Origin: Ryuthela nishihirai | Lineage: Eukaryota; Arthropoda; Arachnida; Araneae; Heptathelidae | Assembly (NCBI GenBank): GCA_038380435.1 | Contig: JAWZYU010000017.1 | Location: 22,567,283-22,631,282 of the forward strand | DNA length: 64,000 bases | Reading direction: 5' to 3' | In this document: positions 23,107-36,000 of the stretch, one piece after another | Layout: each line of letters begins with the position of its first letter | How positions within the stretch are numbered: position 1 is the stretch's first letter | Notes under the pieces: generated by a model | What the model was told of the DNA's origin: nothing | Database searches by the model: none | What the model saw: the letters and a program-made list of their open reading frames with translations, nothing else | Made by a program: the position numbers and the translations under genes

Positions 23107-24703
23107 AACTACTATGCCAATTGATGCCATTAGTGTCATCTGCATATTGCTGGACTGATGTTTACCACCAGTTTTGGACAAACGAGTTATTTTTAGTTGT
23201 GGTTTTGGTTTCAGTGGCCAGAAAACACAGTTGAATGCTGTGATGAATGATAAAAGTAATTAATATAACGGATAAATAATAATAAAACGGATAAAAAAAT
23301 GGGAAAAAAATAGAGATATGTACTTGGCAATTGTTTCTAAAAATCTTCCTATTTTAAAATAATTTATCGCTAATTCTCAGGAGAATTTTGAAACTTTAAG
23401 GAAAAATTTGTTAATACATCAAATCAAACTTGTGAGCATAGCATAATGTTCTCAAACGAATTGGCAATTCCATACATCACTTCTAAGAAAAGTGATCAGG
23501 TTGTTTTAACAAATTATTTATATCCTAGCTCAATGAAGTATTAACCAAATGAAAAAAGTAAATTTTATTCCTTAAGCTTGAATTACTTATTTTTATAAGA
23601 TATATGCAAGAAAGTTTTTAAATGTCATTTTTATTCTTAAAAATATTTATTATTTTAAAAAAAAATGTAAACAGACATAGTATTTGGTCTCTCATTTTCG
23701 ATTCTGAGAGTGTATATAATCGACATGGATAGTGGAAGGGTTAATCTGGCATCTCAATGAGGATGAAAAACCAGATATACTTCAACTCCTTTTGGCCCTG
23801 AATTTGCTAAAGCAGCTCTTTGATATGAACACCAGTAAACAGTTTTGATGTGGAGCATTACTTTAGTCTATATAGCATTGTCGTGAGTGATCATCAAAAG
23901 AACATGACTGATAGTACAATTGAAACATGTACAGTGCTTGATTTCAGTCAATAATGTAAGCATTTCAAAGATAATTTAGCACTTTATTTATATTTCTAAA
24001 TGATTGAAATTTAAAGAATATGAAGAATGTTTGACTTCAGTTGACGGGTCATCAGTTATGACTGCTATTTCTAGTTGTATCTTTAACAATGTATCTGAAA
24101 AGATATAGGTAAATATAATGATTGTTTCTTCTATTGAAAACAGATACAGATTTGAGATAAATATGTATAAATAAACTTTCAGTGCACATTTTATTCATAA
24201 GGATTTTTTTTAGAACCAATCCCCTTTTTTTTTTTCATAAATTGTTGGTCTGGATTTGTAGTTTCGGTTTATACGGTGATATTCCAGAATCTATCTATCA
24301 TGTAAATCGAGGCTAGGTGTAATCTTATTTTATTAAATTGATTTTGTGTCCAATAGAAAAATAGTTTAGAAAAATAATAAGCTGTTTTTGTCAGCCAAAA
24401 GGCCTAGTAAAGTTGGGAAATCCACTTTTTCATCAGCGGACCTCTTAATTTGATAAGGAGCCCTACCTCGTATATCCCCCCCCCAAAAAAAGGGGGAAAA
24501 TAGTGTTGAAAATTTGACAGATATACTTATGGTTACAGCTGCAGGCAGAGTGTACCTTTTTTATTTACCATTGAGTTTTTCCTAATTAAGGCCTGTAAGA
24601 ATTTATTGTAATGTACAATTATTCTTTTTTTATTTAATGTAACTGAGTCATATACATCAGGGTCTGTGCTCTTTTATCTATATGTTTATATCATACTCTT
24701 CAG

Positions 24704-24924
24704 ATCCTTTAGCTACTCTTGCAACTGCAGCCATATCCACAGCTAATAGTATGTCTTCAACATCTTCTCCAGTTACAGTACAGGTGAAGAAAGAACCAGA
24801 AGTAGCCACAGGTAGTCAACCTGCTCCTGTACAAAATACTGAAGAAACTACTGGTGAATCAGCTTCGGCAACAAATATTACACCTGATAATAGTGAAAAG
24901 GCAGATGTTTCAGATGTTAAAGAA
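24704..24924 (+). CDS. Hcf: HCF-1-like exon 3
   Basis: A 221-nt exon after CATACTCTTCAG and before GAA|GTATGT. The two bases AT complete a His codon begun in exon 2, and 73 codons follow, ending in phase 0. The product starts PLATLATAAIST and continues through VQVKKEPEVATG, an Ala/Thr/Ser-rich linker with a Lys-Lys-Glu-Pro motif. HCF-1 orthologues have a similar low-complexity linker with a run resembling 'PLATLA..A' before the fibronectin domains, which supports orthology. There is no catalytic or metal-binding motif. Confidence 0.8.
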
Positions 24925-26376
24925 GTATGTTCTTTTTGTTTATTGCATTAAAAATATAAAATTGGTGTTCCTTTTTCACCAATTGTTACATAATTGTCTA
25001 ATTCAATTTTTATACATTATGAGCATGTTGCATATTATCATGGTGCATAAAAAAAAGTCCACCTCCCACTCCTCAAAATAATGCAATTTGCAGTAATCTC
25101 AAGAAATATTTTAAAAACAAAACTTAATAAGCATTCTGTTACCAGGAACAACAAATTAAAGCATTCATTTATTTTTCTCAAAGAAGCAACTTTATTTGGG
25201 GGGGGGGGGATATTACTGATTACAAAAATAACATTCAAACTGTTCTATCACATGCAGTTTTTGAGGGGGGGGGAATTTATTTTACCTTAATAGTAATGCA
25301 TCAATAATTTTATTGTAATGTCATAATAATAAAGAGCTGGGTTAATTGTATGCCAATAAAGGAATACTCAAAAAATACATTTTCTCCTCACTTTTTCACA
25401 TAGAAATTTAGCCATTAATGATGAGCCTGTGGAAAAGTTCCATCATATCATTTTCCTGCAGAAGAAATTATATCAAGGCTAAAGTAGCTGACTATTGCTG
25501 GACATTAGTAAGAAAATTCCAGATGCTGCCTTTTAAACATAATATTTAAAAAAAAAAGGCAAATTTAAAATATTTTTGTAATATTAAAATAAATTGTTGA
25601 AATAATGTATACTATGTGTTTTCACAGGCTGTCCAATAGTACCTTGAAGCTATTTGAGATTCTGTGAGAGACTCAAAGAAAACTACTACACTAATGTCAC
25701 CAAGAAATTAGGGACAAAATCCTACATACGTCAAAATGTTGTCTGTGCTTACATATTGTGACACAAATTTCAAAGTATTTTTATACTATTATGCACTCCA
25801 CATCATGATATACAGTAAGCAATGTTAGATATGTAGTAGCTTTGCATTAAATGAAAAGTGTCATTGTGTTTGTATTTCTGTTGCTCAGCTATAGCTCATT
25901 AACCAAAGAGAAGCCACATGAGCATGGTTGCCAGATTTTCATGAGGCAATCATGGTACATTTTACTTAAAATTATCATATTTCAGAGCAATTATTTTTTG
26001 ACCTCAAAATTACTGTACATTTTCCCATAGCAGTAATGTATTTTTAATTCAAATTATTGTACTTTTTTTTATCTCACAATTTTTGCAACAGAGCAACTGA
26101 ATATCAAGACAACAACAAACAATTAACAGACTCGGAACTGGCCATACTAAGCTAAATGACTATATTTAAAAAAAGCACATACATAAGTGAAAAAATTTGA
26201 TAACAGAAAACAAAAATTATCTTAACAAATTGTCCAAAATAGGAAATATACATGAAAATCTGTCTTCTAAAAACCTGAAAAAAAAGAATTCAAGAATTCT
26301 GTATCTCCAAAATGTTATACCATTCTAACAAAAAAAAAAAATATTTAAAAATTAGCATATCTATTGACATCACTCT

Positions 26377-28395
26377 TTAACACTTCCAGTGTCCAGCCTG
26401 AAAAACAGGTTTCTATTCAGGGGCCAAGCAATTTTCTGCCTATGTTCAGCCAAAAAAAAATTTTGACTTTAGAATTTTTTTGCCAAATAACTAATGAAAG
26501 GAATTATGGCATCTTGCATACCAAATTAATCAGCATTTAATTTTAGAATTTCTGAAAATCAAGTATTTAACAAAAAACACGATATGTTTTATTTTAATAG
26601 GACTTTTTTAGAGTCATATAGTAAAAAAAAATGCATCTGTCAACACAATAAAAATTTATTTAAAAAAAACTAATAGACAGAAATGATTGCAAAGCACATG
26701 AATAGAATGACTATATATTTCTGAATAACAAAAAAAATTACTTTTTTGGTTTTAAGTAAATATTTTTCTCATTTTGTAATTTTTTTTTTCGGTACCATAC
26801 TTTGAGAAAATTCCAGGCTTTGAGCCAACTCTGCTGTGTCAGATAAACAAGTAAACTTTAGAATTTAAAAAAAAATAACCAATCAACGAAAATAGGTCAT
26901 GTTATATACCAAATTAAATAGAATTTAATTACGAATTTTATGAAAATAAATGATATTAACAAATGTGCAAGCATATTGATATGGTAAAAAAAATGATCAC
27001 ACTATACAATTAAGGCTTCATTTTGGAAAACCTGCTGAATAAAAATAATTAAATTATATATTTATCGAAAGGAAATTTCCTTCCGAATAATATAATATTC
27101 AACCAGAAATATGATTTTTATTTCCTTTAATGATTCTTTTTAGTATCATATATTTTAAACACTGCCAGTGTTATACAATGTGATTTGGCCTTCTCACATT
27201 TACGGAATTTTCTGAACTGGTTATGAAATAGAAAAAAACTTCCTTGGTTGCTTTTTTTTTTTACTAAATATTATGAATTTTTTCTTTGGGTATTGAAGTT
27301 TGGCGATCTTGGCTAAGTGCAGAAAAGTTTGTGCAACAAGGACCCTTCCTGAAATTGCTCTCCCAAATGGTGGCCGATTTCTGTAGCAATGGAAATCTAT
27401 TTTGCTTTTATATACAAGACATTCGATTTCAGAAAATGGTACAAGCTCAAAGTTTTTTTACTAAAAAAATAAGAAATGATAAAAATTACATATAATAAAT
27501 ATTACATATAATTTAATGGAATGTTAAATAAAATATCTGCAACAACTTTTAACCGGCCTCTGATCTAGCATAACTCGGAAAAATTGATAAATCAGCCAAT
27601 CGTAAGATCGCTAACTAACGGAAGTAAATCTATAGAAATGAATTTGCTTTCTTATCCAAAAACTCATTTATTTTCAGAAAATGATACTAGTTCAAAGTTT
27701 TATTGGAAAAGTAATAAATAATAAATTAAAAATTGACATATAGCCTAATGCGATGTTACCACAAGTTGTAGGCCAGCCATACGATATAGCTATGAAAAAA
27801 TCGATACTTATTGATTGGCCAAACAGTCGCTAAATTCCAATAATAAATCTACTGAAATGAAAATTAACTAAAGTTTAAAAAAAAATACTAACTTGACAAA
27901 GAGTATCCAATATGCTGGACCAAAACTAAACAACACATAGCACAAACAATGGAGATTGCATCAGCCATCTGTGGCTTGTTTGCCTCAGTGAAGCATAACT
28001 AATTAAATGCAGGTGCAACCAGAATTTCTAAGAAGGACGTGTTTACTTTTAGTTTCGATTTAAAGGCAGGAAAGATGCATAGAATGCTGGGGAAAATGAT
28101 AAAAATAACTTGGGAATACTGACTAGGTTTTTGACAGAAAAGAGTATGAAACGGAAAAATAAAACGGTGGTACGTATTTTGTAATTACTTCCAAAATCTG
28201 TCATTTTTAAAAATAGCATTTTTTTGTTAATTTTTAGAAGATTTTTTGAAAATTTAGGGAAAAATTTTTTGATAATAGCTCAAATCAAACCTGTGAGCTT
28301 AAATCAGAAGGTTTCTTCAACAAATAAGAACGCTAACAAGCAAATTGGCAATACCATTTAGTGCTTCTAAAAAATGGCAATCAAATGGTTAAGTT
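26377..28395 (+). mobile_element. piggyBac-like family 1, longest uninterrupted copy
   Basis: Starts TTAACACTTCCAGTGTCC at a TTAA and follows the family order for 2 kb ('TCAGCCAAAAAAAAATTTTG', 'GGTACCATACTTTGAGAAAA', 'AACCTGCTGAATAAAAATA', 'AAATACTAACTTGAC', 'GATGCATAGAATGCTGGGG', 'AATGGCAATCAAATGGTTAA'). Compared with 49480-51814 it lacks the last ~270 bp including the right terminus. No open frame of transposase size. Confidence 0.8.
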
Positions 28396-28794
28396 TACAA
28401 AAAATGTACCATATTCGAAAAATGAGCTTTGTAGCCACTCATGTCAATTCAGTAAATTTCCCAAAGACTGAACGACACAAACATTGTATGAAAGAACTTT
28501 CTGCAATGCTCTTCACCAAGGAACTATCCATCAAAGGCCAATGACAGGAAAACTTGTCCCCAAAACTTCAGAGAACTGCCATGAAACATGATACCATGGA
28601 GGGGTGAACTCTGGCTGATAATAGCCTTTAATCTGGCCTACAAAGTACTTGGGAATCTAGCAAGAAATGAAAATTTTATTATTTCTATTCTGAATAATAT
28701 TTAATCTGTATTAAATTGAAATCTTTATATGTCTTAGTGTCATTCAAATGATAAAAAAAAAGTATAGAAAAATATTATTAATTTGCTTACTGTA

Positions 28795-28850
28795 TATAAA
28801 CTGACAGGCTCCTGTCAGACCTCTGTGGCAAGCAGCTGCTTGAGGGGGTA
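28795..28850. repeat. 56-bp double-hairpin module, copy 1
   Basis: Contains CTGACAGGCTCCTGTCAG (8-bp stem, 2-base loop) followed by the 14-bp perfect palindrome CAAGCAGCTGCTTG. The whole 56 bp is identical to 38321-38376. Confidence 0.97.
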
Positions 28851-28953
28851 TTTATTTTTATTTTTTATATGGTACTTAAAATTTTGGCCTGTCTAATAAT
28901 ATTGCATTGCTACTGGCTCAGAAATAAATAAAAGTTTGCTTACCACTGCTCTA
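28795..28953 (-). mobile_element. hAT-like terminus with 56-bp double-hairpin motif
   Basis: On the minus strand the segment starts CAGTGGTAAGCAAACTTTTA, typical of hAT terminal inverted repeats, and runs into the 56-bp double-hairpin module at 28795-28850. The other terminus and any transposase were not found, so the hAT call is tentative. Confidence 0.4.
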
Positions 28954-29629
28954 ACCAGACCACCTTGAAATAGCTTTGTGTACACTAAAATGCTATTTTG
29001 GGATAGAGGAGGGATGTGATCAACACAAGACCTCCCCAAGTTGTTGATTTTGTAAGACAATAAAAAATTCTTTTGTTGTGCCCATCTCCCTATCCTTTGC
29101 CCTTGCAGTGAATCCTCCCTTAGAGCTTCCTTATGCTTAATTAATTCTGTTGTATCTTGTGAGGATAAAATTTTTATTCTGCATCATGGCAATGTTATGG
29201 AACTTGTACCCTTTATTTACATTACTTCATCAGGAAAAATGTCTCATGCATATTTTTTAAACATAAAATTTTTCTGGTCCCAATCCCCAACATATATCAG
29301 TCACCTTCTGTATATAATATGTTAACTGATTTGTCATTAAGTTGATGGCTTGATCGCTTAGAAATTAGGAATTTCTAGATTGGGCTTTTAAAAGAATACT
29401 GTGGCATTTGCCATTCCTGTTTTGAAATATTTTATGCCTTTCTCTATAATATTTTATACATATCTTTATAAGATATCCTCTCTATGTGCACCAGCAAATA
29501 CAAATGTAGAAGTAATTAATAAGCAGATGATCTAAGCTTTCGGTTAAGAACAATTGCTCCAGTTATTGTACTTCTGAACAAGGCAAAGTAATTATATAAA
29601 AAAACATCATTTTGTTTTTGTAAAATTAC

Positions 29630-30134
29630 TTAACCCTTAGTGTCTGGTTTCTGAAACTCAACTTACTTTGGTGGCAGAATTTATTTTAAAGTGTTTTCAG
29701 AAAATAAATTTATAACCTTATCCTGAATTAACCAATGAATGGAAATATATCATGTTACATACCAAAAGAAAGAGTATTTAATTGTGATTAATAAAATGAC
29801 AAAAATTCTAAGAATAAAGGGGTAAATTTTTTGCGCTTTTTTCTAAATATTGCAAAATTTGAACTTCAGTAAAATTAAAAAAAAATTTCTATTTTTTTTC
29901 TAAATTATTTCATTTTTCTAATATAAATAGTTCATAATATTTCTATTAATGCTTAAATCTTTCTTATATTTAATGTTTTAAGTTTTTTAGTCATTCAAAT
30001 AATGCCTAAAGCATATGCTTAGAATTTTGGTGATCATCAACCTCTAAGGAAAGGTAAATAGTGTCATAAAAAATTCATTTTGCTGTAAAAAGGTATAAAT
30101 CACTAAAAAATTGAATAAAAAAATTTCAAAGCAT
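29630..30134 (+). mobile_element. piggyBac-like family 2 fragment
   Basis: Begins TTAACCCTTAGTGTCTGG, then 'TTTATTTTAAAGTGTTTTC' and 'ACCAATGAATGGAAATAT', as in the complete copy at 37518-38826. The right end is not recognisable. Confidence 0.7.
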
Positions 30135-30370
30135 TTATCCCTTACAGTGCCAATTTTTTTCTCTAAAAATGTAACTCAACTTCTAAGCCTTACTATGAAA
30201 CAGCTAATTGAAATAGTTCACATTGCATACTAAGAGAAAAAGCATTTAATTCTGAACAAAATTCTAAAAATTAAAAGAAAAGGGAATGTTGGTAAGCATA
30301 AAGATTGCAAGTTCATTTGTAGTGATTTTTGAAAGCAGAATAATCAGGTTATGGCACAAAAAGTGATAAA
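30135..30370 (+). mobile_element. piggyBac-like family 2 fragment, second
   Basis: Starts TTATCCCTTACAGTGCC (TTAA mutated to TTAT) and continues with family-2-like 'AACTCAACTTCTAAGCC' and 'GAGAAAAAGCATTTAATTCT'. It directly follows the preceding fragment. Confidence 0.55.
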
Positions 30371-30571
30371 GTTTTAACTGAAACATTGAAATTTAGAATA
30401 AATTATTTAATGTGAAGCTGCATAACTGCTATAAGAAGTGTAATTTTAAAATTGAGCATAAGTTTTGGTTAAAAATTAGTTTTGTTATTTATTGTTTGAT
30501 TAAAATATAATTAAAAAGTATCACTGAAATAAGTCCTACTAATTGCTTAATCAATATGATTCTTCTGATAG

Positions 30572-30721
30572 GAATCATCCATGACAGCTGTAGTAGAAAA
30601 TCAGCCAAAGACACCTGCAAAAAAAGAGAATCAATGGTATGATGTTGGAATATTCAAAGAAACATCAGCTGTGGTGTCTCATTTTTTCTTACCTTCAGAT
30701 CAAACAGAAAAGAAAGATGAC
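30572..30721 (+). CDS. Hcf: HCF-1-like exon 4: start of first Fn3 domain
   Basis: A 150-nt (50-codon), phase 0-0 exon after TTCTGATAG and before GAC|GTAAGT. The peptide contains ENQWYDVGIFKETSAVVSHF, which matches the block in HCF-1 that opens the first C-terminal fibronectin type III domain (ENQW-DVG...V-H-FLP). In human HCF-1 this region belongs to the SAS1C module, which pairs with a short N-terminal segment to hold the processed subunits together. The exon closes in an acidic KKDD stretch and continues in exon 5. Confidence 0.9.
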
Positions 30722-31484
30722 GTAAGTATGCTGCAGTTGTTATTTTAATAACCCAGATGCTCAAAAATATTTCTAAATATTGATAATACATGATATTTTT
30801 CAAGACTGTGGCTTTGTGTTTCCTGAAGTCATTGGAATTTTCAATATTGAAATAGCTGTTATATAACTGTATGTGTAATAAGAGGACAAAATGCAACTTG
30901 TCTAAACTCTCACTGGTAATGCTGAACTAATCACTGCAATCATTAGCAACTGTCACTTTTCAATCCTTGCTTTTATTCAGTGCCATCACTATATACACTA
31001 ACTTTTTGGATATTCCGTGAACCTTTACAATTATCTACAAATCATACTACTAAATATCTACAAATTATGTTTATCAATTGAGTCAAAATCCTTCTTGAAA
31101 TATTCAAAGCTAGTAATTACAGTTTTTGAAACTAAACATTTCTCAAGAATTTGCCTGCCTGAGAAATATTGGTTTATGTACCTGTTCATCTTGAAGTTGT
31201 CCATCAACCAAACATCTAAGTTTATTAACCACAATTATGCAAAGATCTTTACTAGTACAGAAAGTAGACTGATGCCTTTAATTATCACAATAACTGTGAT
31301 CACCACTCTTGAAAATAGGGAAAAATATATTTTTAGTTAATATATAGATGTATATCCCTCTATCACAAATTATGCAATATTTTGATCAATAACAATAGTT
31401 ACATCTCGAGCCCCATTGTTTTTACATTGAAATTTTCTCTTAACTTCCACTCTACTTCTCATGAGAAAGTAGACAGTAAGAAGT

Positions 31485-31700
31485 AGAAAAGCTACCATTA
31501 GTTGGATGGGATGTTAATCCGTAGCCTTTGGTACAAGAGAGCCTTACCTGTATACATTAAATAACATGCTGGATGGTCTTGATGGGAGACATCAGCCTCT
31601 CTATATCTCCTGATAGCTGACAAGTAGATCCCTTTCTCCTAGTCAACTCTGAGCCCTTGGGGGTCCTTGTGACCTGACCATTTATCCTTGTCATCACTTG
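31485..31700 (+). mobile_element. tRNA-derived SINE, 3' fragment (copy 6)
   Basis: Starts inside the body at GGATGGGATGTTAATCCGT and runs through 'CATGCTGGATGGTCTTGATG' to 'GTGACCTGACCATTTATCC'. The tRNA head is absent and the sequence is old. Confidence 0.85.
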
Positions 31701-33099
31701 TCCCTCTCTGAAACACCTGGTGAACATCATATTTGATCATTCATTGTTCAAGGGTCCAGTCCATATATTCGCGACATGTTGAACATATCACTGCATTGGG
31801 ATGTTGGGAACACATAATACTGGTAATCTTTTTCCTCTCCTAGATATGGTTTGGAATGAGATGGTCCATTTCGTTGTGACTTCGAGGTCCAAAGAGAGTT
31901 GTTGTATTTTATGTTCCCTGTAGATATCTGGCAGTTAGAGCCAGATTAGCAAGTCATCTGCTCCTGATGTGACTATTTGTTGTCCTTGTATATGTGTTTG
32001 GAATACATTTGCTGTCTCCATGATAGGGATATCACATTTAAATGGATATTCAGATCTCTTTTGACCTCTGCCTGTGATTGCCTTGCTTACATCCAGTTGA
32101 CCACTCTTAACCACAATAAATCATTCATACAATATATATGGCATTTGAACAGCAAACATCCTTAGTAGTGCATAAAACTAATGAGTGCAATGATCAGACC
32201 ACTATTTAACCATTCCAGAATCCCGCCTGAAACACTGGTTTAACCCAGAGGCCCAGTTATGTTTTACACTATGATCAGCCAAAAAAATATTAACTTCAGA
32301 ACTTTTTTGCCAAATATCTAATGAAAGGAATTATGGCATGTTATATTCAAAATTAAACAGCATTTCATTCTAGATTTTCTGAAAATAAAATATTTGACAA
32401 AAAAAACTTATTAGGCATGTAATAAAAAAAAAATGCATCTATCAATGCAAATAACAATTTATTAAAAAAAAAAACTGATAGACAGAAATAATTATAATTC
32501 ACATGAATAGAAAGGCTATCTATTCCTGATTAACAAGAAAGTTACTTCCCTTTTTTTTTGGTACCATACTTTGAGAAAAATCCAGGCTCTTTGCCAACTG
32601 TGCCGAGTCATATCAATATCATCAAGTAAACTTTGGAATTAAAAAAAAAGTCAACCAAAATAGGTCATATTATATGACAAATTAAACAGAATTTAATTAT
32701 GAATTTTTATGAAAATAAAAAATTAAAACGGGTTTACAAGCCTTTCCACAGGAAGACTGATTTCCATGCCAAAGAAATCCTTTTTGCTGCCATATCCAAG
32801 ATCTCATTCATTTTCAGGAAATCATAAAAAGATCAAAGTTTGCTGAAAAATGAAGAAATGAAAAGCAACAATATATAACCTAATGTGATGTTAAATATTC
32901 ACAGCAATAAGTTTTAAGCCATCTTTCTGATGTAGTGTACCTGCAAAAGATCAGTAGTTTGCAGAAATAAAATAAATTTACAGAAATGAAAACAATGGTT
33001 TAAATATAAAAGTATAAATACTAACTGGATGCATGGTGAATTTATCCAAAGTGTGCTGGCCTGTAAATAGTAGCTAGGTAGTCACTGGAAGGAGAGCTG

Positions 33100-36000
33100 T
33101 ACACCAATCTCCTGTGATGATGCATAGAACCAGCCAGGCCTAGCACCTAATGACTGACCCTGCCTTCTCGTGGTGCAGACCATTAGTACCTTTCAAAAGA
33201 GATACTCTCTTGTGGAAGTGAAAGGAAGGGTAGGGCTGCCACATTAGTTTGGCCTACTGATCTGGACAACTCTGGCTATTTTTCTTTTTTTCTACCCTGC
33301 TGAGGAGTGGTCAACCACACAGGGTCCTGGTGCTGACCATATAAACCCACTGGACTGAATTATGGCTCTGAGCTTGATTATTGATCCTGAATTTTCTGCA
33401 GTGGTGGGCTTCTGTGGAGGGAAAATCTTCTGCTATGTTTTCTGTTTTTTTTTTGTGGGTTGACAGCCCCAAGTGAATAGATTCACAGGATATGTTTATC
33501 AGCTGGTGTATAATCCTGAGCAGAGGTCATCGCAGTCACCTGAACTCTTTGCTTCTACTGGCATCGTCAAATTCTACATTGGGGGAAGTCTTCCAGTGTA
33601 GATGGCTTCAGCCTTTAGTGGTAGGGGAACGGGTCTTTGACCCATGTCTGCGATTAGGGGGCTGTTTGATATTGATGCCATTTCCTCTCTCAATAAACAT
33701 AGTTTCTTTAAACATCCCAATAACCATTTTCTCTCCATAGGTAGTTGGAATGTGAGGACTCTGCACAGAGCTTTTTCTCTTGATGTCCTCACCCAAGAAT
33801 TCCACCGTTACAATTTAGATATTCTTGGCTTGCAAGAGACCAGATGGACAGATAAAGGTTAGATTCTTAAAAATAATTTTAAATTTCTCTTTTCAGTGAA
33901 ATTTAAAAAAAAAAGTTAAAGAAAAAAAGTTTTTTTTCTTTTTTCTTTTTCACCAAGACATGAGTCTGCTTCTCAGCAGACACGCTAATGATGCTCTTCT
34001 AGGATATGACTGCATTAATGAAAGGTTTCTTACAGCAAACTTTCAGGCAAGTGTTAAAGACTTGAATGTTATCTGCTGTTATGCCCCCACTGAGGATGTC
34101 GATGAGGATGAAAAGGATAGGTTTTATGGACAACTTCAGGATATTTTGAATTCTGTCAAGAAAGGAGAATTACTTTGCTTTCACCCTTGTTCTAGATGAC
34201 TTCAATGCCAAAGTTGGTACTGACTCTGACCTTTGGGGAAGGGTGATAGACCCTTTTGGTATTGGTAGCTGCAATGGCAATTGGCAACATCTCCTACAGG
34301 TAAGTAAACTCAATGGATTCAGAATAACTAATATTTATTACAAACACCGCGACATACATAAGTACATATGGGTTTCACCCGATGGGCTGCATAAGAATAT
34401 AATTGATTATATATTAATTAACAGCAAATGGGCTACTTGTGTTAGGAATACCAGGTCATATAGGGGAGCTGAAATTGGATCTTACCATTACCTAGTTAAA
34501 AGTGTCTTGCAACTTAAAAAATGTTGTGCTAGGGTTAAAAAAATTTACTTTTAATACTGAAGCTCTGAAAGACCCAGTTATAACTAGAGCTTACCATGAT
34601 AGATTACTTGGTCATTATGACAGTCATGGTTTGCTTACTACTGAAGTTGAGGAAGAATGGGACCATTTTAAACAGGCTTTTTTGGACACTAACAGTACTC
34701 CTTTTGGGGAAAAAGGAGCAGAGGAGGCAGAATTATTTGAGTGATAAGGCACTTGAACTTATTTCAGAAAGAAAGAAGTGCAGGAATGTCCTTAATCAAT
34801 ACCCTACTAGTCCTAATAGAAAGCATTACAGTGAGCTTAATAAACGTGTAAAGGATCAGTTAGCTGCTAATAAGAATCTTTGGCTTGATGGCTTGGCTGA
34901 CAAAGCCAAGGAAGCAGTTAGACAACAACAGAGTGCTCTACCAGATAGTTAATGTTTTGTGTGGTAGAAAACGGACAGGCATACAGGGATTGAAGGATAA
35001 ACAAGGCAAGGCTATAGAAGGTGAGTATTCTGTCATGGCTAGGTGGGCTGAGCATTTCAGTGATGTTCTAAACAATGTGGTTAGTTCTACCCCCAGTGTT
35101 TGTAATAATGATAGATGTATTGGTGGCTTTAATGTTGGCCCTATAACACAATCTGAAGTTATTTTGGCTATTTCTAAACTTCATGAATCCACAGGGGTAG
35201 ATGAAATTACTATGGAAATGCTTAAAGCTGGGAATGTTTCAGTTATCACTTGGATGACTGAAATTTTGAATATCTTTTATGATAAAGGCATTGTTCTTAA
35301 GGATTTTACCAGAGCTATTATTATTCCTATTTTTAAAAAAGGTTATTGCAGTTCTTGTGATAACTATTGGGGTATCAGCCTACTTTCTGTTCCAGATAAA
35401 GTTCTTTGCCTGATTGTGCTTAATAGAATTAATAATCTGGTTGACAGGCAATTGCATGATGAGCAATGTGGATTCAGAAGTGGTAGGGGATGTGTGGATC
35501 AGATATTTTCACTTAGGCAGATTCTTGAGAAATATTTAGAGTTTCAGAAACCTTTGGTTGCTAGCTTTGTTGATTTCAAAAATGCTTTCGACTTTGTTGA
35601 TCATCATAATTTGTGGCTGATTGTGAAATCATATGGTATACCAGACGACTTAGTTAACATAATGAAAGCTCTCTATAATAACACTGAGTCGTGTGTGAGA
35701 GTTGGTAAGGCTTGTAGCAATTGGTTTAGCATTACTTCTGGTGTTCGACAAGGGTGCATTTTGTCTCCTTTTCTCTTTAGTTTGGTTGTTGATTATTGTT
35801 ATGCAAAATTCACTTCAAGAGAAAGATTTTGGCCTTAAATGGGCTGGAGATATGAAAATTTCTTATTTAGATTATGCTGATAATTTAGCCCTTTTGGCAG
35901 ATGATGGTGATGAGATGAACTCTTTCATTCGAGCTGTTGATGAAACTGGTAGTAGAGTAGGTTTGGTTATAAACGGAGAGAAAACTAAAATGATTAAAAC

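Larger units (their letters stand above)
18646..23744 (+). mobile_element. piggyBac-like family 1 copy, split by LINE and SINEs
   Basis: The left part 18646 to about 19574 begins TTAACCTTTTTGGTGTC and follows the family through 'TCAGCCAAAAAAAT', 'GCCAATTGTGCTGTCAGATA' and 'TAGAACTTTTTGAC'. The right part, about 23170-23744, resumes at 'GAATGCTGTGATGAATGATA' and ends CATGGATAGTGGAAGGGTTAA-type sequence at TTAA 23741-23744. Between them sit LINE A and nested SINEs. No transposase frame is visible, so it is non-autonomous. Confidence 0.8.
13372..24703 (+). other. Hcf: Intron 2 of the HCF-1-like gene
   Basis: An 11.3-kb intron holding SINEs, a LINE 5' fragment, a Tc1 relic, a 228-bp TTAA-ended MITE and a composite piggyBac-like/LINE/SINE block (18646-23744). 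Unmarked stretches 13943-14500, 14760-15890, 17150-18060 and 23745-24703 are AT-rich without recognisable features. Confidence 0.75.
24925..30571 (+). other. Hcf: Intron 3 of the HCF-1-like gene
   Basis: A 5.6-kb AT-rich intron with homopolymer runs (G tract at 25199-25209). It contains a family-1 piggyBac-like copy (26377-28395), a hAT-like end with a double-hairpin motif (28795-28953) and family-2 fragments (29630-30370). 24925-26376 and 28954-29629 show nothing else. Confidence 0.75.
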
